Shown piece by piece: positions 51,758 to 62,154 of a stretch of 64,000 nt of DNA (positions within the stretch are counted from its first letter, which is position 1; each line of letters begins with the position of its first letter). A program made the translations under genes and the position numbers. This DNA comes from Eucalyptus grandis (lineage: Eukaryota > Streptophyta > Magnoliopsida > Myrtales > Myrtaceae), in contig NC_052621.1 of the NCBI RefSeq assembly GCF_016545825.1, positions 10,626,199 to 10,690,198 of the forward strand. Direction: 5' to 3'. Below the pieces are notes generated by a model. It had not been told where the DNA came from, searched no databases, and saw only the letters and a list, made by a program, of their open reading frames with translations.

Positions 51758-52100
51758 TTTGATTGAATAAAAATTGGAACTTTAAAATGCACTTTCTTCT
51801 TAAAAATATATATAGTTTTTTTTTTCTCCTCTTCAATTTTCAACCTCCTTTTCAAGCGAAATGGGAGAAATTATCGATATACCTTCTCACCTATGTTTTA
51901 ATCCACTTCACACTAAGCCGATAGCCAATAGGTTTTGATTGAATAAAAAAGGGAACTTTAAAATGCAGGGTTTTTCCAAAAAAAATAATATAAAAAAATT
52001 CTCCTCCTCGATTTTCACCCTCTTTCCAAGCAAAATGGGAGAAATTATCGAAATATCTTCTGGTAGACGTTAATCCACTTCACACGAAGCTGATAGCCAA
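51758..52100. repeat. Direct duplication upstream of the RBR gene
   Basis: Unit 1 (51758-51928) and unit 2 (51933-52100) share TTTGATTGAATAAAA, GGAACTTTAAAATGCA, ATTTTCA, AATGGGAGAAATTATCGA and AATCCACTTCACAC, then ATAGCCAA. They differ by scattered substitutions and short indels. Confidence 0.9.
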
Positions 52101-52150
52101 CATGTGTTGGGAGTGCTTGAAACAAGCTCTCTCTACATAAGAGCAACTAA

Positions 52151-52884
52151 AGCCCTATTTGGTAACAATCCAAACAATGTCTGGTTTTGATTTTTTGTTT
52201 CCAAAAATAGTTTGGAAACAGAATCGCATTTGGTAAAAGTTTTGTTCCTGAGAATAAATTTGTATTTTTTTGTTTCCTAGAATTAGATTTAGAATAAAAT
52301 CAAGAATAAAAAAAAAAGAAAGTTTGATTATTCTTCCGGAACAAATCTAAGAATCAAAACCATATTTCTCTTCTTCTACCATTTTCTCTTCTTCTTCTTC
52401 ATCTACCACCATCTTGTGGTTGGCCGCGTCCGTTGTTGGTCGCCAAAGAACCAATCCAACGAGCTTGCGGGAGGCAAGCTCGACCACCAACGAGGCTCGC
52501 CCAACCCCACCGGTGGCGGCGAGCCAGCCGGCGAGCTTGGCCAACAAGGCTTGGCCAACAAGGGCTAGCCTTGCCGAGAGCTAACAACACTCCGATGAGG
52601 TCGCAAGCCACCGGAAGAATAAGAAGGGAAGAGAGAAAAGGAAAAAGAAAAGTATTTAAAATTTAAAAGAAATTGATTTGGAATTTTGCCGGAAGAGAAG
52701 CCAATGCAGAATCAATGAAAGCACGGTTTTGATAAACGCAATTATATCCCAAAATCAGAAATTTTGGACAATTACCAAACGGCGTAAAATGCTTAGAATT
52801 TTTTTTTTACAAAAAGAATAAAAAATAATCATTTTTTATCGAATTATTCCCATGCGGAGAACAAAATCGTTATCAAATGCACTT
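52151..52884. mobile_element. Tourist/Harbinger-like nonautonomous element, TSD TAA
   Basis: The ends AGCCCTATTTGGTAAC (52151) and GTTATCAAATGCACTT (to 52884) are imperfect inverted repeats, and TAA flanks both sides (52148-52150, 52885-52887). A TWA duplication with a TIR containing TTTGGTAAC fits the PIF/Harbinger group. AT-rich arms with TTGTTCC/GGAACAA phrases flank a GC-rich core (52390-52620) rich in GAGGCTCGCC, GGCGAGC and CTTGGCCAAC. The core resembles the cores at 22.9 and 24.0 kb. It has no transposase frame. Confidence 0.7.
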
Positions 52885-53064
52885 TAAAGAGTTCATCTTT
52901 GTTAGTTTGTGATTTTGCGGGTTGACGAAAAAAGGAAAAAAAATACATATATATGACTGCACATGCGTACACATTACTACGTTAGAGTAAAGAAAAACTC
53001 CTACTTTTTTAAAGATTTCGAACTTTTTCTTTTTTACTTTTCCATATATCTTCAGTTAATGTCG

Positions 53065-53566
53065 ATTCTTTTGAAATGTAAATTGGGTTAGTTAGACTAG
53101 AACCGCATTCAAATTTAAGATATATTATTCTCTATCCAGGTTTATCGGCAGGATCTCTTTGCTCTTTGAAATTTTAACCAACAATTACTTTTTATTTTAT
53201 TTGATGATTCGAGATTTTCATGATGAAGAATTGCCAAAAAAGAAGAAGAAAAGGGTTTAATAACAGAGGAAGTCTCACCTGGGCAGCTTTGCGTTATTTT
53301 AATCCAAATTCAAGATCAAATGCATCACGGCCTTTAATTTTGTGTAATATAAGTCAATCATATAATTCTTTTGGAATGTAAATTTGGTTGGTTAGACTAT
53401 AACCACATTCAAATTTGGTTTGGATATATTATTCTCGATTTAGATGTATCAATGGAATGTCTTTGCTATTTGAAATTTAACCAACTTTGAAAATTTAATT
53501 AACAATTATTTTTCATTATTTGATGATTCGAAATTTTCGTAACGATGAATCGTCAAAAAAGAAAAG
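53065..53566. repeat. Direct duplication, two units
   Basis: Unit 1 (53065-53253) and unit 2 (53364-53566) both contain ATTCTTTTG, GTAAATT, GGTTAGTTAGACTA or its variant, CATTCAAATTT, ATATATTATTCTC, TCTTTGC and TTTGATGATTCG. They end in CAAAAAAGAA. The spacer of about 110 bases is not shared. Confidence 0.85.
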
Positions 53567-54840
53567 TCAATGAAAGTTAAAAAAGTCAACTTGCCCATGA
53601 AATTCCACACGTTTCTAGTTTTTCCAGTCTGGCCGGTGACGCATTTTCACAGTTCAACAGGAAAAGAAGAGAAATGACGAAATAATGGTGGAAATTTACC
53701 GTGAGAGTTACGGCCCATTTCAGGCCACAAATTTCTTTAAAGAAACCTGAAAACTCTTTCATCCGATTTCCACTTACACCTTCCTTTTACTTTTCTTATT
53801 GGTGCTATGAATCTTCTCTTATTGTAGTAATTTTTTTCTGAAAAGTTATATTCATTTTTTCCCTCGATGTCTACAAAATTGTTATATAGCGAGTGTGTAA
53901 ACACTTTACAAGATGTCTAAACATCTTTATTGTAAGACCAAAAAAATGTTGGATGTTCTATTAACAGCACCTCTAAAATTAAACATTTTTTACACTTGCG
54001 ATAGTGAATGAAAATATTCATCAATGAACACAATTGTCAAAATAAAGAGTCGAATGCCTAATTTACATAATCTAAAACTTTAATAAATTTTGCTCAAGCC
54101 ATGGCAATCTTAGTTAACTCAAAAATCAAAATTATAATCATCTTGTGAGTAACTAAAGATGGATTTTATTTAAAAATTTAAGTATATTGAATTTTTTTAA
54201 TTAATTTTGTTTTACCTCGATGCTTTTTCCTTGTTGTATTGCCACACTTTTTCTCCATACTAGCCAACTTTCAAATTTTTTACTTTTTAATAATTCTTTA
54301 AAGTCTCATCATATTAGATTAAAATACACGTGTGGGTTGCTAATTTGATTTTTATTGCATCTAGAATTGGTGAAATTGATGTCGCAAGTACTTTGCAATA
54401 AAATTGAGTTTTATATTTAAATAGTTATACAGAGTATTTAATGGTCCAAGGGGGAATTTTCATTTTCTTTACACAAAAAAATAATGATTGATATTTTAGA
54501 ATTTTCTATCAAGATTTGTTTCAAATTTGTTCCACCATTTGCCCATTCCAATTGAGTGAGAATTAATGATCCACAAGGCACCGTTGTGTCGTTCTCTTAG
54601 CAACATCCCGAAAAGAAATATCTGGCTACATTTTCTGGAAGTACTTCAATCTATATTCAGTGTCAAATCAATTACAGCCTGTTGATTTCATGGGCTTTTC
54701 ACGTAAAATCAACCATTACGATTCATCCGATCTAATAAACCGGGCTTCAGAGAAGAAATTTTCATATCCTCTCTCTCACAAACAATGCATCTTCCACCGG
54801 AGTATCCCACACTTTTATCATCTTCTCCTAACACGCTAAA

Positions 54841-55600
54841 GGCGTGTTTATTTTAGGCAAAATTTCATAATAAAAGAAAATACTTTTCGAAGAAATTATT
54901 TTTTAGGAAAATCGTTTTAAAAATGTGCATTTTCTTTAATTGAAAATGATTTTCAGTTGACTAATCACTTTCAGTAAACTGAACGAAAGAAAGCTTAGAA
55001 AATTAATTCGAAAAAGTTGTATTACTTAAACAAATGTACCCTTAAACATACCTTACCATCCATGCTTGCAGAATGCACTACTAATAAGCACAATCATCAT
55101 TGCTTGTAAAGCGCACTAAAGATTTACTCTTAGAATTCATTTGTTTAATAAAAAAACTATTTCAATTAATTATTTTCCGACTTTCCGATATTTTGATGAT
55201 TAAAAGTCAATTGGTCGACAAAAAAACTTTTTCAATGGAATGAAAAAAATAATAAATTGTGGAAAAACAACCTCCCATTCTGCAAGAAGTAAATCATTTT
55301 CCCTAAACCACTAGATAAACGAAAACTAATTATTTTCTTCTAAAATGATTTTCATAAATAAAAAAAAAAAAACATCTTCATATATTATGAAACTTTTAGC
55401 TCCATTTGTTTAATGAAAAATTGATAACTTAGAAAGTATTTTCCTAAAAATGATTTGTTATAAACTTGAAATAATTAGCCAAGGAAAGATGCTTCATTAG
55501 CAATAATGTAGACCATAAAAGTTATTTTTGTTCATTCTTTTTGTAAGCAATACAAGTAATTACTTTTCAGAAATTATTTTTTAAATCGAACTAACGTGCA
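54841..55600. repeat. AT-rich region of scrambled GAAAATGATTTTC-type repeats
   Basis: Phrases such as GAAAATGATTTTCAG, AAAATGATTTTCAT, ATTTGTTTAATGAAAAA and TTAGGAAAATCG recur on both strands. This pattern is common in decayed MITE clusters of plants. No full element with matched ends could be delimited. No gene lies here. Confidence 0.45.
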
Positions 55601-55839
55601 CGTGACAAACACCATATAGACATTCCACACTTTGGGATTGAAGAAAGGCACATCCTCTTTCATCCGAATGCATTATCACGGTTCATGTAGGCAATGAATC
55701 TTCAAGTCAATCAACCCCAATAACCCTTCAGCTACGTTATATCTGCAACATACAGTGGCAATGAGTTTTCTGCTCAACAATGTTTTATTACCAAGCACTT
55801 ACTCAAACACTAGATTAATATCGAATATCAGATACGTGA

Positions 55840-57075
55840 TCAAATGAAGTCGCATGCATTGAATATTGACTACTATTTGTACACGGCGAGAACTAATAAG
55901 TACCGCAATCGACAAAGCGCTACACAGTGGAAGCCACCTCTTAAACCTGAAGAGAAGTGCCACGTGATAATACCCGCCTCTTGAATTCGAGGAAGACGCC
56001 ACTAGAATCCTACTCGTGCTACCATCTATTTATGTCAAGTGGACTAGCTACATAACACGTATCATTGGTATCATTTGTGTCCTGCCATCGTATATTAGCA
56101 TTCCTAGGCCTTAGAAGAGGTGGTGGATTACTTGCTTAACCGGCGATTTGCTCGGCAGCGTTAAGGCAGGCCTTGGAAGTAGGAACAGTGCTTGCATGTT
56201 TGCTCGTAGGGAGATAAAAAATCGAGTTTCCGGGACATTGAAGCGCACGGTGAGAGGACAGTGTATTTCGGGGCATTACAGAAATGGCATCAGAGCTGAG
56301 CGAAAGCTAAGATATTTCAATTTTGGTATTAGAGCTTAGTGAATTTCGGAGTATTACGCGGGGAGAATGCATGAAGGGAGATCATGTATGCTTACCCGTG
56401 GGCTTGTGAGTAGGCTTCTGCCTTTAGCTTGGGTCATCTTGATATAAGCTAAGGCCCGCTCGTTCGTTTATCATTGTCATGTCGAGAGCAACTGAGTGAA
56501 TGAATGAGAGAGAGAGAGAGAGATCATATTGAAGGAGAATCACAGTGGAGAAAATTGAATAGTGTTCAAGGTGGAATGTCCCTCCACGAAGCTTCGCAGC
56601 TCATGTAAGTGTTGTCCATCCCCTCTCTCAAGTATTTGTAGACCACATCTCATGTTCCACACACAAATTGGATCAATTGTGTAAAGTGTATACTTCGTGC
56701 CTGTGAATGGGTCGACATCACATGCATCGCAACAGATGGAATCTTAGAGCTGAGTGCCACTGGGATCAAGTGTTACACTGTGAGAGCCATCTCTTGAACT
56801 CACGAACCACTTGCGGCGTCATATGAGTGCATTGATAGGATCAGATGCATGGTGTAGCATCGGCGAATAGTACCTGTGTAATCTATGGTTTTTTTTTAGT
56901 ATTTCTGTTCTCTGAAATAGGTGGCAAATTCTTGCTCAGTCGGTGGTTTTCTCGCTCAGCGTTGAGTCGGTCTTTGCAGGCTGGTTTAGATTTGGAGATA
57001 GAAGATCGAAGTGTGTTCTAGGGGCATTTCAAATCTGGTTTTAGAGTCAAGTGAATCTTGGGATGTTACATGAAC
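55840..57075 (+). mobile_element. Eroded LTR-retroelement remnant, two LTR-like copies
   Basis: Two stretches run in parallel. At 55915-56280 GCTACACAGTGGAAGCCACC, TCTTAAACCT, GGTGGTGGATTACTTGC and GGCGATTTGCTCGGCAGCGT lead to GGGGCATTACAG. At 56770-57070 GTTACACTGTGAGAGCCATC, TCTTGAACTC, GGTGGCAAATTCTTGC and GGTGGTTTTCTCGCTCAGCG lead to GGGATGTTACA. After the first copy comes TGGCATCAGAGCTGAG, close to the initiator-tRNA-Met primer site of plant LTR elements, and a second version TGGTATTAGAGCT follows. No gag or pol is visible between them, so it is a short, dead or TRIM-like element. Confidence 0.45.
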
Positions 57076-57509
57076 TTTCTCAGGTGTTGTTATAACTTAT
57101 AACCGGTCTCCAACGGAGTTGCTGGTCTGTAGCACCTCGCCTTACTATCCATACAGGATAAAACGCAAGTTGGTTTGCATACTGTTTCCATACGTTTGTG
57201 TACCTGCGGATTTGAGCGACCGACGCAACGGTCTGGACAGGTCCTTGTCATAGCCACATAAAAAACATGGTAAGAAGACCAATCTCGGCCACCCGCTTTT
57301 CCTCTTCAACTGAAATGACAGGAAACTTCGTTGCACATTTGAGGTCGCAAGTTAAAAGACCAAATGAGTGGTTGGAGGAAAGATTGGAGATACTTGATCA
57401 ACTTAGGCAGTTTATCCTGGTTTTTCCTTTATCCATCCAATATTGATCAAAGGTATTCGCTGTTTGCAACTCTCCCAATTTGCCAAAACTTTGAAGCACA
57501 CCTGTTTCA

Positions 57510-58347
57510 ATCATCTAAAGTAGCGCAGTGAAGAATAGTTCAAGTCTGATGACCCCAGCTCTATCAGTTGCCCTGATTTCTTGGCAATCGATGAATTATT
57601 AGAACTCACAACGCCGAGAATTTGCAGCCTTTATAGCTTGCCAAAAATGGCCACATCCTCTAATGAACAACCATCAAGACACAAAGTGCATAAGTTATTC
57701 AAGAACTAAAACGATGAAGGTGAAAGAGTGACACATATCTCAATAAGATTTAAGAGTACAATTTTTTTCCATAGAATCGAAATATAAATATGAGACTTTA
57801 AGATAATTATTGTCTGTGAACAGCAAAACAATGTCCAGCTCAAGGCCAATCTAATCATTTGGGAAGCTCTTTTATGTCAATATAGCGAAAGCATATCACC
57901 CTACAAATTTTGAGCTTGTCCTTGGACAACTGTGCTACCAACTTATCTTTATCTTTCAACATGAGAAGATGTTCTCTAGAAGCAACCATAGCAACAAACT
58001 CATGAACCGAGTCATCTAGCTTGAAACCATCAGCATCTCCATTATCTAACAAAAGGGAGGAGACTTGAAGAGTACAACTTAGGGAGCTAAACCTATCTCT
58101 AGGTTCTTCCATGCTGCTATTTTCTCAAAATAATTCCAAACCCATGTTGTACCTCACCAAATTTTCAAGAGAGGACTTGAAGACACCATAAACAACACAG
58201 AGTCGTAACAATGACTTCACCACCTTGCCTTATAAATGATCATAACCTAATTAAAATATCTTATTTATCACCTCACTAACTCCTTTATTTTTAGACATCT
58301 CTATTTATTTTAAGGAATCCTTCCATTTAGATAAAAACAAAGTCTTT
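57510..58347 (-). pseudogene. CC-NBS-LRR fragment, left arm of inverted repeat
   Basis: Read on the minus strand it holds the end of an NB-ARC domain and the start of an LRR: SSLLLDNGDADGF, then DDSVHEFVA (the MHD-type region, here DD in place of HD), ASREHLLMLKDKDKLVAQLS, KLKICRVICF and KELPK, then a stop. Further frames after the stop continue toward LRR-like sequence. The same block occurs on the plus strand from 58382. Stops and frameshifts in both arms mean neither makes an NLR. The outer end is near 57510. The family resembles RPS2/RPS5-like CNLs; P-loop, kinase-2 and GLPL motifs are absent. Confidence 0.85.
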
Positions 58348-58381
58348 ATAATGTGCAAGTTCTTATAATGGCAAAACCTTT

Positions 58382-59218
58382 TGAGGACTTTGGATTATCT
58401 GAATGGAAGAATGTTTTGAAACAAATTGAGATGTCTAAAAATGAGGGAATCGGTGAGGTGATAAATAAGATGTTGCAATTGAGTTATGATCATTTAAAAG
58501 GCAAGGAGGTGAAGTCATTGTTACACTCTGTGTTGTTTATGATGTCTTCGGGTCCTCTCTTGAAAATTTGGCCAGGTATGACATAGGTTTGGAGTTATTT
58601 CAAGAAAATAGCAGCATGGAAGAAGCTAGAGATAGGTTGAGCTCGCAATTTGTACACTTTAAGTCTCCTCCCTTTGTTAGATAATGGAGATGCTGATGGT
58701 TTCAATCTACATGACTTGGTTCATGAGTTTGTTGCTTCGGGTCACTTCTAGAAAACAGCCTCGTCTCATGTTGAAAGATAAAGATAAGCTGGTAGCACGG
58801 TTGTCCAAGGATAAGCTCAAAATTTGTATGGTAATATGCTTTCCCTATATTGATGTGAAGGAGCTTCCCAAATGATTAGATTGGCCCTAAATTGCACATA
58901 TTTTTGCTGTTCATAGACAATAATTCTCTTAAAGTCTTAGATTTATATTTCGATTCTATGAGAAAATTCGTGCTCTTAAATCTTACTGAGATACCTCTTA
59001 CTCTTTTGCCTTCATCGTTTCGGTTCTTGAATAACTTATGCGCCGTGTCTCGATGGTTGTTCATTAGAGGATGTAGCCATTCTTGGTAAGCTAAAAGGGC
59101 TGCAAATTCTCGGCCTTGTGAGTACTAAAAATTCATCGATTGCCAAGGAATCAGGGCAACTAGCAGAGCAGAGGTCGTCAGACTTGAACTATTGTTCAAT
59201 ACACTACTTTGAATGATC
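58382..59218 (+). pseudogene. CC-NBS-LRR fragment, right arm of inverted repeat
   Basis: Plus-strand reading gives LSEWKNVLKQIEMSKNEG, INKMLQLSYDHLKGKEVKSL (the ARC region of a CNL), then after a shift DNGDADGFNLHDLVHEFV with an MHD-like HD, LKDKDKLVARLSKDKLKIC, KELPK and a stop. It resumes as NNSLKVLDLYFDSMRKF and LNLTEIPLTLLPSSF, a first LRR. At least three breaks prevent translation. The arm mirrors 57510-58347 with scattered substitutions. Compared with the left arm it keeps the HD of the MHD motif but has lost the segment following HEFV to a rearrangement of a few codons. Confidence 0.87.
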
Positions 59219-61259
59219 TTGCAGCAAAATCCTCATCGCCACCTAACAACCAGAACCCATGATCAAATAATACCATCAGAACGTTAATCAAAGCCCAAAT
59301 GACCTCAACCAGAAAAGTTGCGAAACCATTCATGTATCATAGAGACCCACCAAAGGAAATCTGTTGATGAACTTCGCAAAATAAATGAACCGAACTCAAA
59401 AATGATGAAAAGAAATGTCCAGATGCCCACCTCTTCTTCTTGCCTTCGGTATCAACCTTGTCCCCATCTTCAAATGCTCTTCAACTTTTCCTCCTTCTTC
59501 CTCTGTTCTTTCCGTTGCCTAAGAGGGAAGATGCACCCGTTTGTTTTGACAGGATTGCATCCCTGCCAAACATATATAGCAGAGAGAGAGAGAAAAAAGA
59601 GAGAGAGAGAGAGAGAGGCGGTCTTCCGGCAATAACAGACGAATCCGGGAAGCGATGCACTTTTACCAGCTCAATGGAGATTTGAATGCAATAAACAATT
59701 GTTGGGTGGTCCCGCAAAGAAAGAGAATGCAAGAGGAAAAGCAACATCCATCTTGTTCCTAGTGCTACAATCCGTCAAAGGTTGAAAAGAACAAGTAATA
59801 AACAAATCAGACTAAAGTGAACGTTCAATTAAATTGGAATTAAATAATACACACTAAGTGAAAGTTATATCAACTCGTAACCCTAGGCCGGACCTTTCAC
59901 AATTACCTAAGATTCTTCATGTCGTTGGAAATCTTTTCCATGGACAACTTCCATAGACAACTTCGAGCCTCATCAATCAGTCAGTAATCTTTTCGTGTAA
60001 TCTCTCAGCAAACACCAAAGTGACCCACATCAACCTTCAGGTCCTTGGTTGTCTACAACCCTTTGTTTCTCTTAAGTATCAAGTGTTATGTCGTGATCTT
60101 CTTTGATGTCGTCGTATGTTGTCGCATAAAGAAGAAGTTTGCTTTGGTTTTTGAACGTGTTCTCTTCCCGGCAAACGGACCCCATATGGAAGGAGGTGAC
60201 TTTCAGTTCAGAGCTACTGGCCTTACTGTTGTGAAAATTTCATGAATGTAATCCCCAAAGTTAAAAAAATTGGAAGAAATTTCTTTTCAGTTTATTTCAT
60301 AAATATATTGGCAAACTCCATCGATTATCACCACCTGCAATTCCTTTAATTAACAAAATCAAACGATGGGACAAAATCTACTATGGTATGGGACATGAAC
60401 GGGTATTTAGTCGTTGATATCATGAAAGATATGGTGAAAAAGAAATCAGGATAAGTGGGATAATATCCGAAAATAGTTTAATTGTGAATTTCAAGTATGT
60501 TTTAGTTGAAAAGAATCTGCATACTAATTTTAGATCATATGAATTAAATAGAATTAGAAAAAAGGTGTTACCTTGCATTGATCAAAGAGATTGTGTCCCT
60601 AGCCACCCTTCTTATTGTAACACTTTCACTATAGTGCCTTCATTTTAACGCCTTTTACAATTCATCACCCTATAAATAACCGTCTCTTCTCATCCAAAGA
60701 GGTATCGCTTGGTTCCTAGATCACGAGATATACTTTCCTTGAGTGCAGATTTCCGCGCTTGTGGATGTGTTATCTTTTATTTAAGTAAACTTTTAACTTT
60801 TTATGTGATTATTTATTTACTAATTTAATTTTCATATTATTTAAATATCAGCACATGCCTCACTTATGTGCGGATTATCGCCTTTGTGGTCGGTTGTCAC
60901 TTTTCAATTTAATTTTCATATATATTTCCTTGTGAAAAAGTTGAAGTACGTCGCCATAAAAATTGAACTTACCTGTGGGTTTTTGTAGACGACCAAGGCG
61001 TGTTTGATGGGAACCCGTCGAGTACGTTGATTGATGTTCGGTTCCAATCAACATGAAGTCCACAACGGGATTATGGAGAATTATATTTTTCAATTGAAAA
61101 TCATTTCAAATTGCTACTAAATAAAATTACTATAGTCTAAGAAACCTCTTTAGATACAATGCTAACAGTGGCAACATCAAATGTAACTAGAATCAAGAAA
61201 AAAGAACAAATGAATTTGCTGTGGAATATCAAAATTTAATATTGTACATGTGTCTGTAA
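59219..61259. other. Intergenic, no gene seen
   Basis: This holds a GA microsatellite (59580-59618) and AT-rich spacer. Open frames at 59318-59747 overlap the microsatellite and have no domain. Nothing else is supported. Confidence 0.45.
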
Positions 61260-61284
61260 ATATATATATATATATATATATATT
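61260..61284. repeat. (TA)n microsatellite
   Basis: About 12 uninterrupted TA units in AT-rich intergenic DNA. Confidence 0.9.
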
Positions 61285-61562
61285 TCTAGTACATGTGTTG
61301 GTGCCTGAACTATGCTTGTATGATGATTTTCTTACACCAGCAATGTACAAAACAAAAGTCTTATTTTAAAAGATTATCGCCTTCCTAACATTTTAGGGGC
61401 AACAAAAAGGCAATATGGGGGCAATCAAGTGAAAAACGTTGACACGTCGCATAAAAGTTCAAGATTTCATATATTAATATCAATTAATAAAACCTAATAA
61501 AAAAGACGTGAAAGGAAAGGGAATGAAAGGAATTAGCTAATAGGAAGAACCATGGGACCACC

Positions 61563-62154
61563 TAAGGGTGAGCGGTTCCAAGTTCTATACAGGTTCCATT
61601 TAACCCGGAACCTACCCATTAGAATAGTTCCTCATTTTTAACCTAAAACCTACTTTGCATATCCTAAAACATGGAAGCTACTCTGTCACAAGTTTCAAAG
61701 TCGATTTCAAGATCTATCTAAGTTCCATTGATATGATTAATTGAACGATTACAGTAAATTAAAACCTTTAATATCCACAATTTGCTGCTACAATTCACTA
61801 ACCATAAAGATATATGAAAAATATGAACATTTATAAAGTGAAAATCTCAGTCATAAAATGGAAGTTTTGATTAGTGCTTTTAAAGTATACACTCATTAAT
61901 GAATGACATGAAATATCATAAGATTGTGCGAAGACATGAACCCAAAAAACATTAAAACTTGTTCAAGTCCTAGGTTACAGACACATGTTACAAATTATTC
62001 CAACTAAGAACCCGAAACTTATCCGTTGAAATAAGTTCGTTATTTTTGGAACCCGGAACTTACCATGTATACTTTAGAACCTAGAACCTAGAAATTCCCA
62101 TACGTTCGGTTCTCAAGTTCCACATTATACCGTTGAACTATACTCACCCCTAAC
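61563..62154. mobile_element. hAT-like nonautonomous element, copy C
   Basis: This is the best-preserved copy. The ends TAAGGGTGAGCGGTTCC and ATACTCACCCCTAAC are inverted repeats around the core GGGTGAG/CTCACCC. ACCACC stands directly before and after (61557-61562, 62155-62160), a possible target duplication, though 8 bp would be expected for hAT. The interior is rich in GAACC/GGTTC phrases and shares ordered blocks with copies A and B. It is noncoding and about 590 bp long. Confidence 0.75.
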
